Assembly: GCA_964492485.1 (NCBI GenBank)
Contig: CAZBKM010000027.1
Coordinates: 1-17,327 of the forward strand
Reading direction: 5' to 3'
From: UBA5336 sp964492485
GTDB taxonomy: Bacteria > Pseudomonadota > Alphaproteobacteria > Caulobacterales > Hyphomonadaceae
DNA: 17,327 bases
Below the pieces are notes generated by a model that worked only from the letters and a program-made list of their open reading frames with translations, had not been told where the DNA came from and did no database searches. The position numbers were made by a program, and so were the translations under genes. Positions within the stretch are counted from its first letter, which is position 1, and each line of letters starts with the position of its first letter. Shown here piece after piece: positions 6,747 to 14,153 of this stretch.

Positions 6747-8786
6747 ATGACCAGCCTGAGCGAGACAGACACAAACCGCCATTCGGACACAGTGACGGGC
6801 GCTGACCCGTCGGCTGCCGTCTCCGAGCGGCTGAAGGCCATCCAGACACATATGTACAAGGGCGCCTTCGAGTCGGCGCTGGAGGCGGCGGAGACGCTGC
6901 TGGCGGAGGCGCCCGACCTGGTCGACGCGCTCTACATGAAGGCGGTGTGCCTGCGCTATCTGGCCCGCCCGGACGCTGCACGCGAGACGCTCCGGTCCCT
7001 GAAGCAGCTTGCCCCCGATTTTGGCCGGGCGCATCAGGAGGAGGGTCATCTGCTTCGCGGTCTGGGGGAGGGCGCGCGGGCCCTCGACGCCTATCGCCGC
7101 GCCTGTCGCGCGAATCCCGCGCTCGTCGCGAGCTGGCGCGCCCAGGCCGACCTCCTGGATGGTATGGGCCAGCGCCAGGCGGCGGCCCAGGCGCGCGCGC
7201 AGGCCGATCGGCTGGACGCACTGCCGAAAGATCTGCAGGCGGTTTCCCATCTGCTGCACGAGGGAAAGCTTCTGAAGGCCGAGACCCTGTGCCGGAAGTT
7301 CCTCCAGGAAACCCCTCACCATACCGAAGCGATGCGCCTTCTGGCGGAGATCGGCGTGCGGCTCGGCGTGCTGGAGGACGCCGAATTTCTCCTGGACAGC
7401 GCGGTGGCGTTCGAGCCCGACAACATCCAGCTTCGGCTCGACTATATCGGCGTGCTTCGCAAGCGGCAGAAATTCGATGCGGCGCTGAACCAGGCGAAGA
7501 TCCTGCTGGCGCGTGACCCCGAAAACCCGGTTTTCCTGTCGCAGGTCGCGATCGAGAGCCTGCAGACGGGCGATGGCGACACCGCGCTTGCCCTGTTCGA
7601 CCAGGTGCTCGAGCGGATCGGGGAGGACCCGGCCACGCTGACCTCGCGCGGTCATGCGCTCAAGACCCATGGTCGGACCGATGAGGCCATCGACTCCTAC
7701 CGGCGCGCCTATCGTGCCAGGCCGGACCATGGCGAGGCCTACTATTCGCTCGCCAATCTCAAGACCTACCGGTTCACAGACGGGGAAGTCGCCGCGATGC
7801 AGGCGCAGGACGGCAACCCCGATCTAAGCCATCAGGACCGCGTCTATCTGTGCTTCGCCCTGGCCAAGGCGCATGAGGATGCCGGCGATCCCGATACCGC
7901 CTTCGGCTATCTCGAGCGGGGCAACCGCCTGAAGAAGGTTCAGACACGTTATACGTCCGAGCAGATGGAGGAGGAGCTCCGCGCCCAGGAGACCCTCTGC
8001 ACGCCGGAGCTGTTCGCCCGTCAGGCGGGGAAGGGGCATCCGGCACCCGATCCCATCTTCATCGTCGGCCTGCCCCGGGCCGGCTCGACCCTGATCGAGC
8101 AGATCCTTGCCTCTCACAGCCAGGTGGACGGCACGCTCGAACTGCCCAACATCCTGGCCCTGTCGCATCGATTGCGCGGGCGCAAGCGTGTCTCGGACCG
8201 CACGCGCTATCCGCGGATCCTGCATGATCTCTCGGCCGAGGACCTTCAGGCGTTGGGACGCGACTACATCGAACAAACCCAGATCCACAGGGCCGGTGCG
8301 CCATTCTTTACCGACAAGATGCCGAACAATTTCCGACATATCGGGCTCATTCACCTGATCTTGCCGAACGCGAAGATTATCGACGCACGGCGCGAGCCGA
8401 TGGCTTGCTGCGTCTCCGGCTTCAAGCAGCTCTTCGCGGAAGGGCAGGAATTCACTTACGGGCTGGAGGAGATCGGCCACTATTATCGCGGCTATGTGCG
8501 CCTGATGGACCATTGGGACCGCGTCTTGCCCGGCCGGATCCTGCGCGTCCAGCACGAGGATGTGGTCGCCGACCTGGAGGGGCAGGTGCGCCGCATTCTC
8601 GACTATTGCGGTTTGCCGTTCGAACGGGCGTGTGTCGATTTCCACAAGACCGAGCGCGCGGTCCGCACCGCCAGCTCCGAACAGGTCCGCCAGCCAATCT
8701 CCAGCGCGGGACTAGAGTCCTGGCGAAAGTTCGAGCCCCATCTAGGCCCGCTGAAGCGGGCGCTCGGCCCTGACCTGGCGCCCTGA
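6747..8786 (+). CDS. TPR-repeat sulfotransferase fusion
   Basis: This 679-aa protein has no signal peptide and is predicted cytoplasmic. Residues about 28-345 are helical TPR-type repeats. Residues about 433-640 are a PAPS-dependent sulfotransferase domain (Sulfotransfer_3 type). The 5'-phosphosulfate-binding loop is F438-IVGLPRAGST-L449. The 3'-phosphate-binding region is D546ARREPMACCVSGFKQLF563, including R548/R549 and S557. E465 in GTLELP is at the place of the catalytic base of protein-tyrosine sulfotransferases, by my alignment from memory. The family transfers sulfate to an acceptor, and the TPR array is likely an acceptor-binding scaffold. The acceptor (protein, glycan or lipid) is unknown. 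The gene follows the TonB receptor on the same strand but behind a terminator. Its ribosome site (GAGG about 10 nt upstream) is weak. Confidence 0.92.
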   Translation: MTSLSETDTNRHSDTVTGADPSAAVSERLKAIQTHMYKGAFESALEAAETLLAEAPDLVDALYMKAVCLRYLARPDAARETLRSLKQLAPDFGRAHQEEGHLLRGLGEGARALDAYRRACRANPALVASWRAQADLLDGMGQRQAAAQARAQADRLDALPKDLQAVSHLLHEGKLLKAETLCRKFLQETPHHTEAMRLLAEIGVRLGVLEDAEFLLDSAVAFEPDNIQLRLDYIGVLRKRQKFDAALNQAKILLARDPENPVFLSQVAIESLQTGDGDTALALFDQVLERIGEDPATLTSRGHALKTHGRTDEAIDSYRRAYRARPDHGEAYYSLANLKTYRFTDGEVAAMQAQDGNPDLSHQDRVYLCFALAKAHEDAGDPDTAFGYLERGNRLKKVQTRYTSEQMEEELRAQETLCTPELFARQAGKGHPAPDPIFIVGLPRAGSTLIEQILASHSQVDGTLELPNILALSHRLRGRKRVSDRTRYPRILHDLSAEDLQALGRDYIEQTQIHRAGAPFFTDKMPNNFRHIGLIHLILPNAKIIDARREPMACCVSGFKQLFAEGQEFTYGLEEIGHYYRGYVRLMDHWDRVLPGRILRVQHEDVVADLEGQVRRILDYCGLPFERACVDFHKTERAVRTASSEQVRQPISSAGLESWRKFEPHLGPLKRALGPDLAP

Positions 8787-8802
8787 GGCACGTCGTCGGA
8801 AT

Positions 8803-8821
8803 GCGGGCGCGCCGCGCCCGC
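8803..8821. terminator. GC hairpin between convergent sulfotransferase and sppA
   Basis: GCGGGCGC (8803-8810), loop GCC and GCGCCCGC (8814-8821) form a perfect 8-bp stem in the 40-bp convergent gap. There is no T-run on either side. It could slow polymerase from both directions, but true termination is unproven. Confidence 0.4.
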
Positions 8822-8826
8822 GTCGC

Positions 8827-10581
8827 TCAGCGCTCGGCCGGAAGATCGGCGCGAGCCTGGACCCGGCCCGACTGCAGGCCCTCCAGCTCCGACAGTGTGG
8901 CTGACACACGTGGATCCTCTGCGATCCGTGACAGGATCGAAAGGGCGCGCGCGGACTCGGCCGAGGCGCCGAACACCTCGTCGAGCGCCTCCAGCCCGCG
9001 GCGACGCGCCGGATAGGGAACAAGCCGCACCTCGGCGTCGGGATCGATGCCCGCAAGCTCGCGGGCCACGTCCAGCGCTGTGAGATAGCCGCCGAGCTCG
9101 TCGACAAGGCCCTTTTCCAGCGCGTCCGCGCCGCTCCACACACGACCCTCGGCTACGGCACGGATCTCGCCATCGCTGAGGCCGCGGCCGTCGGCCACGA
9201 CGCTGACGAAGCGGTCATAGGTCCGCTGCAGGGTCTGGCGGACGGTGTCGCGCTGTTCGTCGCTGAACGGTGAGAGGGAGAAGGCGTCGGTGTAGCTCCC
9301 CCCGATGGTCAGGCTCTCGCTGTTCACACCGATGCGACGAAGCCCTTCCGATATGGCAAGCTTGCCGCCATAGACGCCGATGGAGCCGGTGATCGTCGAA
9401 CGGTTGGCAACGATCCGGTCGGCGCCGGCGGCAACATAGTATCCGCCCGATGCCGCGACGCTGCCCATGGAGACCACCACGGGAATGTCCCGGTCCTGGG
9501 CGGTCCGCATGGCATTCCAGATCTGGTCCGAAGCCGTCGGGGAGCCACCCGGACTGTCCACGCGAAACACGATCGCCTGGATGTCTTCGTCGCGCATCGC
9601 CGACAGGAAGCTTTCGGCAACCCGGTCGGAGCCGAACCCGATGGTGCTGGCGAAGGGATCGGACTCGCCGGGGCCTTCCAGGATCGGGCCTTCGCCGCCG
9701 ATCAGTGCAATCTTCGGCGCCCCGACCGATGCGGGCGGCGGGGTGTACTTGCCGATGTCGAGGAAGGTCAGGTCGTCGCCAGCCGCCTTGACCGCTTCGC
9801 GGGCATCCTCCGGCCAGCCGAGTTGATCCACCAGGCCCAGCGACCTGGCCTCCTCAGCCGGGATGGGGCCCGCCTCGAGCGCTGCGCGCAGGCGGTCTGG
9901 CTCGATCTTCCTGTCGGCAGCAATGTCGTCCAGGGTCGCGCGCCAGACGGTTTCACCCAGCGCGGCCAGCGATTCGCGGTGTGCGGGCGTGTAGTCGGTT
10001 TCGGTATACGTGTTGGGTGCGGTCTTGTAGTCGCCGAACTTCAGGATGTCGGCCGTCACGTCGATCCGCTCCAGGAGATCGGCCAGGAAGACGGATTCGA
10101 AGGCGACCCCCGTCATTGACAGTTCGCCGTCGGGCTGAAGCCAGATTTCGTTGGCGGCGGCAATCGCGCGATAGCTGGACGGCGAGGAGATGAGGATCGA
10201 GCCCTGGGTATGGGCGATAACGGGCTTGCCGGCTGCGCGGAAGCGCTGGATGGCGTCGCGCAATTCCTCCGCCCGGGCGCTTCCCGTTCCGAAGGGGGCC
10301 GCACGCAGGTAAAGTGCCTTGACCGACTCGTCCCCCGCCGCCGCGGCGATCCGGCTGACCACGTCCACGAACCCGATCTCGCCGGACAGCGCAGCAAACC
10401 CGCTGACCGGCGCCTGGTCTGCATACTCGGCGCGCAGATCGAGGGTCAGCGCGATGCGCTCGGGGTCCGGCTCGCCCTGGGTGACCGCGCCGATCAGGCC
10501 GATCAGAAGACCGGCCAGCAGGACGAGGAAAACGAACAGGCCGACGACGGTCCCGGCGAGGGAGAGAAGAAAGGTGCGCAA
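8827..10581 (-). CDS. sppA: Signal peptide peptidase SppA, long (67K) type
   Basis: This 584-aa inner-membrane serine protease degrades signal peptides left in the membrane after secretion. It starts at TTG 10581, with CGGAG 8 nt upstream. A single N-terminal membrane segment spans about residues 5-33. The two tandem crotonase-like S49 domains of the long form are present. The catalytic dyad matches E. coli SppA: K186 in FGDYKTAP (E. coli K209) and S378 in SVAASGGYYV (E. coli S409). Length is close to the E. coli enzyme (618 aa) and nothing is missing. It is convergent with the sulfotransferase gene and has no operon partner. A candidate promoter and an overlapping 12-bp palindrome lie 60-100 bp upstream. 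Confidence 0.96.
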   Translation of the reverse strand: MRTFLLSLAGTVVGLFVFLVLLAGLLIGLIGAVTQGEPDPERIALTLDLRAEYADQAPVSGFAALSGEIGFVDVVSRIAAAAGDESVKALYLRAAPFGTGSARAEELRDAIQRFRAAGKPVIAHTQGSILISSPSSYRAIAAANEIWLQPDGELSMTGVAFESVFLADLLERIDVTADILKFGDYKTAPNTYTETDYTPAHRESLAALGETVWRATLDDIAADRKIEPDRLRAALEAGPIPAEEARSLGLVDQLGWPEDAREAVKAAGDDLTFLDIGKYTPPPASVGAPKIALIGGEGPILEGPGESDPFASTIGFGSDRVAESFLSAMRDEDIQAIVFRVDSPGGSPTASDQIWNAMRTAQDRDIPVVVSMGSVAASGGYYVAAGADRIVANRSTITGSIGVYGGKLAISEGLRRIGVNSESLTIGGSYTDAFSLSPFSDEQRDTVRQTLQRTYDRFVSVVADGRGLSDGEIRAVAEGRVWSGADALEKGLVDELGGYLTALDVARELAGIDPDAEVRLVPYPARRRGLEALDEVFGASAESARALSILSRIAEDPRVSATLSELEGLQSGRVQARADLPAER

Positions 10582-10640
10582 GTGGCAGGCTCCGGATCGG
10601 AAGGAAGACCGGCCGCCACAGCACGCGGACCGGTTTCGGG

Positions 10641-10652
10641 TTTATCGATAAA
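10641..10652. promoter_or_regulatory. 12-bp perfect palindrome upstream of sppA
   Basis: TTTATCGATAAA is a perfect palindrome. It abuts the proposed sppA -10 element and covers the expected transcription start, which is a typical operator position. The regulator is unknown. Confidence 0.35.
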
Positions 10653-10681
10653 TGATATGGCGCAAGTGAGCCGCGCGTAAA
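10652..10681 (-). promoter_or_regulatory. Candidate sigma-70-type promoter of sppA
   Basis: On the minus strand TTTACG (10681-10676), an 18-nt spacer and TATCAT (10657-10652) resemble -35 and -10 boxes. Transcription would start near 10645, about 60 nt before the TTG start. The -10 matches five of six consensus positions, and the -35 is weaker. Confidence 0.35.
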
Positions 10682-10712
10682 GTCCTTTTTCCGTGGCGCA
10701 CAGCGGGGCACC

Positions 10713-10738
10713 GCCCCAGGCCGCCGCCCCAGGCCGCC
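10713..10738. repeat. Two tandem copies of a 13-nt GC-rich unit
   Basis: GCCCCAGGCCGCC occurs at 10713-10725 and again, identical, at 10726-10738, followed by a decayed partial copy (TCAGG). It is a small non-coding tandem repeat between sppA and tRNA-Gln with no obvious function. Confidence 0.6.
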
Positions 10739-10758
10739 TCAGGTCGCGGCCAGGGGGG

Positions 10759-10800
10759 TGCAAGTCCGGCATGCCGCGGAATCTCGCCGGGCATGTTGCA
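10759..10800. repeat. Bulged inverted repeat upstream of tRNA-Gln
   Basis: TGCAA (10759-10763) and CATGCC (10770-10775) pair with GGCATG (10790-10795) and TTGCA (10796-10800). This gives 11 pairs with a 6-nt bulge and a 14-nt loop. The left arm also contains the self-palindrome CGGCATGCCG. The right arm overlaps the candidate tRNA promoter -35 box. Confidence 0.45.
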
Positions 10801-10824
10801 AGACCCAACTGTTTCGGCTATCGA
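10796..10824 (+). promoter_or_regulatory. Candidate promoter of tRNA-Gln
   Basis: TTGCAA (10796-10801), a 17-nt spacer and TATCGA (10819-10824) lie so that transcription would begin a few bases before the mature tRNA at 10837. Spacing is ideal, but the -10 matches only half of the consensus. Confidence 0.35.
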
Positions 10825-10836
10825 CCCGCTTCTTCT

Positions 10837-10911
<75 letters not shown>

Positions 10912-11188
10912 AACTTCCCAACGTGTCGGATCCGGACCCGGGCAGGCGGCGCGTGCGGGGTGTCGGCAACACGCGACTGGAGCGTTCATTGGCTCGCCCG
11001 GCAGGTGAGACTGCCTGCGAACTGCTCGCCGGGTGCATCGATCTGTTGCGTGTATGACGGTTTCCACTCAGTTTCTTAAATGAAAATGAAGCGAGTTGAT
11101 CCCCGCGCAGGGTGTTGATAGCGTCCCGCCGTCGCTCCGGTGTTGCGGCGCAGGGACGGGCGTCGTTGCCGGTCCATACGAGAACAGA

Positions 11189-11203
11189 GAGCGTTTAACG
11201 CTC
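11189..11203. promoter_or_regulatory. 15-bp perfect inverted repeat, operator candidate
   Basis: GAGCGTT-T-AACGCTC has 7-bp arms around one central base, a geometry typical of dimeric repressor sites. It lies 171 bp before the first ATG of the TonB operon. It does not match a Fur box that I recognise. Confidence 0.4.
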
Positions 11204-11297
11204 CGGTCGGACGGGGAGGGGTGCGGCAGGCCGATTGCCGTTCGCTTCACTGGACCTTTGCCTCCGTTTGTGTTTGCGGGAGGCCATCACCGAACTT

Positions 11298-11314
11298 GCG
11301 GCGAGAGACGCCGC
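11298..11314 (+). promoter_or_regulatory. Small leader hairpin before DUF3450 gene
   Basis: GCGGCG (11298-11303), loop AGAGA and CGCCGC (11309-11314) are followed by TTAAAAG. The stem is perfect, but there is no T-run for termination. It may be a 5'-leader structure of the operon mRNA. Confidence 0.3.
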
Positions 11315-11374
11315 TTAAAAGTATTCCACGCATGCGTCCTGCATGTGACCTGCGGAGAGTGAGAGGCAAACCTC

Positions 11375-12145
11375 ATGAAGACATTTCTGACACCGGCCCG
11401 CGGCGCCCTCGCCGCTGCGCTCGTCATGGCCGTGGCCGCGCCGGCCGAAGCGCAGCTGCGTTCGGCGCTCGAGACGGGCGAGGAGGCCACGCGCCGCGCC
11501 GAGCAGATACAAGAGCAGATCAATCAGCTCGACGACGAGCGCTCGGACATGGTCCGCGAGTTCCGGACGGTCCTGCAGCAGCAAGACGCCGCCGAGCTTT
11601 ATAACCGGCAGCAGCAGAAGGTGGTCGAGAGCCAGCGCCGCGAGATCGAGTCGCTTCAGGAGCAGCTCGGCCGGGTGGACGAGATCACCGCCGAGACCGT
11701 GCCGATGATGCTCGACATGATCGAGGATCTGAAGGCTTTCGTCGCTGCGGACCTGCCCTTCAAGATGGAAGAGCGCCAGGCGCGGCTCGACGGCCTCGAC
11801 GCGGCCATGGAAGAGCCGACCGTGCCGACCGCGGAACGCTATCGCCTGATCATCCAGGCCTATCAGGCCGAGATGGAGTATGGCTCGACGATCGACACCT
11901 GGACCGACGAGGTCACCGTGGGCGACAGCGAGCAGACGGTGGACTTCTTCCAGTATGGCCGCGTGGCGCTGGTCTGGATCAGCCGCGACGACCGCATCGG
12001 CCAGCGCTATGATCGCGCCACCGAGTCCTGGGTCGACCTGCCGTCCAGCTACATCCCCTACATCCGCACGGCCATCCAGGTCGCCGACGGCCGCAAGCAG
12101 CAGGAAGTGCTGTTCGGGCCGGTACAGAAATTCGCCGTCCAGTAG
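11375..12145 (+). CDS. DUF3450 periplasmic coiled-coil protein of TonB2-type operon
   Basis: This 256-aa protein starts at ATG 11375 with a purine-rich GAGAGTGAGAGG upstream. A signal peptide is cleaved after AEA (residue 26). Residues about 36-108 are a charged, Gln/Glu/Arg-rich coiled coil. A C-terminal globular region (about 165-256) contains VDFFQYGRVALVWIS and ends VLFGPVQKFAVQ. This fits DUF3450 (PF11932), the protein usually encoded first in TtpC-type TonB operons such as the Vibrio tonB2 locus. The mechanism is not established as far as I know; a periplasmic partner of TtpC is the natural inference. The stop is 29 bp from the ttpC-like start. Its C-terminal region seems to resemble the middle of the next protein. 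Confidence 0.9.
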   Translation: MKTFLTPARGALAAALVMAVAAPAEAQLRSALETGEEATRRAEQIQEQINQLDDERSDMVREFRTVLQQQDAAELYNRQQQKVVESQRREIESLQEQLGRVDEITAETVPMMLDMIEDLKAFVAADLPFKMEERQARLDGLDAAMEEPTVPTAERYRLIIQAYQAEMEYGSTIDTWTDEVTVGDSEQTVDFFQYGRVALVWISRDDRIGQRYDRATESWVDLPSSYIPYIRTAIQVADGRKQQEVLFGPVQKFAVQ

Positions 12146-12174
12146 GCCTGTTCCAGGGAAAAGAGGTTCCAATC

Positions 12175-13614
12175 ATGTTCAAGTCTCTCTCTTTCAAGGC
12201 CCTGGGTGCTGCGGCGCTGTTCGGCCTGTCTTCGATCACCGCGCTGCCGGCGGCGGCGCAGGATGTCACTCTCAGTGAAGTTCTGGAGCGCGTGCGTCGC
12301 GACTCGCAGGAAATGACGGCCGAGAACCAGGCCCGCCTGCGCGAGTTCCGCCAGGCCCGCGATCAGCAGGAAGCCCTGCTGGACGAGGAACGCGCCGAAC
12401 TGCGCCAGCTCGAGGCGCGCGGCCGTGAACTCAGCGCGGAGTTCGATGAGAATGAAGCGCGCCTCGGCGAGTTGCAGGCGGAGCTCGAGACGCTGGCCGG
12501 CGACTTCTCCGAATTGCTGGGTCAGTTCCGTACGGCGGCCGGCGAGACCATGCCGGAGATCCGCCAGTCCTTCGCCAATTTCGATCCGAGTGCGAACCCG
12601 CAGGAAATCTTCGGCGCCGATGGGCGCGTGGCCAAGCTGGCGGAGATTTCCCAGGCGCGGACCCTGCCGACGCGGTCGGATCTCGACAGCCTGCCCAAGG
12701 CCATTCTGGCGGAGATGATCGCGCAGTCGGAAGTGAAGCCCTTCACGGCCATGGTGTCGAACATCGGCCCGAACGGCGAGAACCAGGAAGTCGAACTGTT
12801 CCGCGTCGGGGTGTTCAATGCCGCGACCACCGACGACGCCTCCTTCGTCGAGGTTCGTGCCGGCGACACCGCGCAGGAAGAGGCCTCGCTGGTCGCCTTC
12901 AAGCGCCAACCGCGCGGCGAGTTCCGTTCGCAGATGATGCGCCTGGTCAATGCCGGTCCGGATGAAGTGGTCCGCGCGCCGGTCGACCCGTCCAAGGGGG
13001 CTCTTTTCGGCATTCTGGGTGACCTGCCCGGACTGGGCGAGCGCCTCGACCAGGGCGGTGCCGTCGGCTTTATCATCTTCTACATCCTGTTGCCGATCGG
13101 TGTGCTTCTGGCTCTGTTCAAGATCGTGACGCTGTTCCTGATGGGGGGCGCGATGCGCTCAACCGCCAAGACCGGTCAGGCTGGCAACGGCAATCCGCTG
13201 GCCCGCGTCTTCGAGCGCTATGAGGAGCACAAGAACGACGATGTGGAGACGCTGGAGCTGAAGCTCGACGAGCAGATCCTGAAGGAGACGCCGAAGATCG
13301 AGCGCTTCAACGAGATCGTGAAGGTCCTCGCGGCCGTCGCACCGCTGCTCGGCCTGCTGGGGACGGTGATCGGCATGATCATCACCTTTACGGCCATTAC
13401 CATCTACGGTGCGGGCGATCCGCAGCTTATGGCCGGCGGTATCTCCACCGCGCTCGTGACCACGGTGCTCGGCCTTGTCGCGGCGATCCCGCTGATCCTG
13501 CTGCACGCCGTGGCGGCCTCGATGGCACGTGCCAACCAGCAGCTTCTCGACGAGCAGGCTGCCGGTCTGGTGGCCCAGCGCGCCGAGCTTCAGGGCAAGG
13601 GAGCGGTGGCGTAA
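12175..13614 (+). CDS. ttpC: TtpC-like MotA/TolQ/ExbB protein with periplasmic coiled coil
   Basis: This is a 479-aa protein, with AGAGG 8 nt before ATG 12175. A signal peptide (cleaved after residue 28) leads into a long periplasmic coiled coil (about 50-115), then a globular part (about 180-275). Three membrane segments follow (about 297-324, 384-408, 424-448). The last two carry the MotA/TolQ/ExbB signature, including VLAAVAPLLGLLGTVIGM (384-401) and STALVTTVLGLVAAIP (424-439). Known TtpC proteins of vibrios are essential for TonB2-dependent, but not TonB1-dependent, siderophore uptake. This architecture, about three times the length of the neighbouring ExbB, is diagnostic. It presumably joins ExbB/ExbD in the motor and reaches into the periplasm. 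It is 29 bp from both neighbours. Confidence 0.93.
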   Translation: MFKSLSFKALGAAALFGLSSITALPAAAQDVTLSEVLERVRRDSQEMTAENQARLREFRQARDQQEALLDEERAELRQLEARGRELSAEFDENEARLGELQAELETLAGDFSELLGQFRTAAGETMPEIRQSFANFDPSANPQEIFGADGRVAKLAEISQARTLPTRSDLDSLPKAILAEMIAQSEVKPFTAMVSNIGPNGENQEVELFRVGVFNAATTDDASFVEVRAGDTAQEEASLVAFKRQPRGEFRSQMMRLVNAGPDEVVRAPVDPSKGALFGILGDLPGLGERLDQGGAVGFIIFYILLPIGVLLALFKIVTLFLMGGAMRSTAKTGQAGNGNPLARVFERYEEHKNDDVETLELKLDEQILKETPKIERFNEIVKVLAAVAPLLGLLGTVIGMIITFTAITIYGAGDPQLMAGGISTALVTTVLGLVAAIPLILLHAVAASMARANQQLLDEQAAGLVAQRAELQGKGAVA

Positions 13615-13643
13615 GCCACCCTCCCCTTTAGTGGAGAGCCCGT

Positions 13644-14153
13644 ATGGGACTTAACGAGCTGCAGGCCTTTCTGGACCGCGGCGGACCGGTGCTCCTGGTC
13701 ATCATGGCGGCCACATTCATCATGTGGGCCCTGATCCTCGAGCGGTTGTTCTACTTCCGGTTCGCCCATCAGACTGTGGCCAGGCAGGCGGTTGAGGAGT
13801 GGCGTTCGCGCTCCGACAAATCGTCCACATTCGCCCACTGGATCCGCGACCGGCTTCTGTCGGAAGTGCGTCAGAAGGCGGAAGAAAACGTGATGCTGAC
13901 CAAGGCCATGGTGGCGCTGGCGCCGCTGCTCGGCCTGCTGGGCACCGTGACGGGCATGGTTTCGGTGTTCGACATCATGGCGATCACCGATGGTGGCGAC
14001 GCGAAGGCCATGGCGGCCGGCGTGTCGCGGGCCACGATCCCGACCATGGCCGGCATGGTGGCTTCGCTGTCGGGAATTCTGTTCACCTCGGGCATGGACC
14101 GCCGGGTCAACCGGTCGCTCCAGCAGCTCGAAGACGAGCTGGAGGTGCACTGA
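13644..14153 (+). CDS. exbB2: ExbB-type proton-channel subunit (ExbB2)
   Basis: This is a 169-aa inner-membrane protein with GGAGAG 5 nt before ATG 13644. Three membrane segments (about 15-39, 88-113, 125-152) and the signature MVALAPLLGLLGTVTGM (89-105) assign it to MotA/TolQ/ExbB. At 169 aa it is shorter than E. coli ExbB (244 aa), as is usual for TonB2-system ExbB. In known systems ExbB forms a pentamer around an ExbD dimer and conducts protons. Its stop TGA overlaps the ATG of the following exbD by one base (TGATG), implying translational coupling and matched stoichiometry. Confidence 0.95.
   Translation: MGLNELQAFLDRGGPVLLVIMAATFIMWALILERLFYFRFAHQTVARQAVEEWRSRSDKSSTFAHWIRDRLLSEVRQKAEENVMLTKAMVALAPLLGLLGTVTGMVSVFDIMAITDGGDAKAMAAGVSRATIPTMAGMVASLSGILFTSGMDRRVNRSLQQLEDELEVH

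Larger units (their letters stand above)
10912..11374 (+). other. 463-bp non-coding leader upstream of the TonB2-type operon
   Basis: No convincing gene is present; short open frames here lack ribosome sites and family character. The region holds several inverted repeats: nested CCCGGC (10997-11002)/GCCGGG (11028-11033) around GGCAG (11000-11004)/CTGCC (11011-11015), a 15-bp palindrome at 11189-11203, a 6-bp hairpin at 11298-11314 and the palindrome ACGCATGCGT at 11328-11337. I did not find a -35/-10 pair good enough to call. A long untranslated leader or distant promoter is possible. Confidence 0.6.

Noticed and set aside
5740..7221. Antisense open frame spanning receptor end and sulfotransferase start
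   Set aside because: It crosses a strong terminator and two gene boundaries and is Arg/Pro-rich, so it is not a credible gene.
11061..11100. AAATGAAAATGAAG as a possible Fur-type iron box
   Set aside because: It lacks the inverted-repeat symmetry of a Fur site and I could not align it to a known alphaproteobacterial Fur, Irr or RirA motif.
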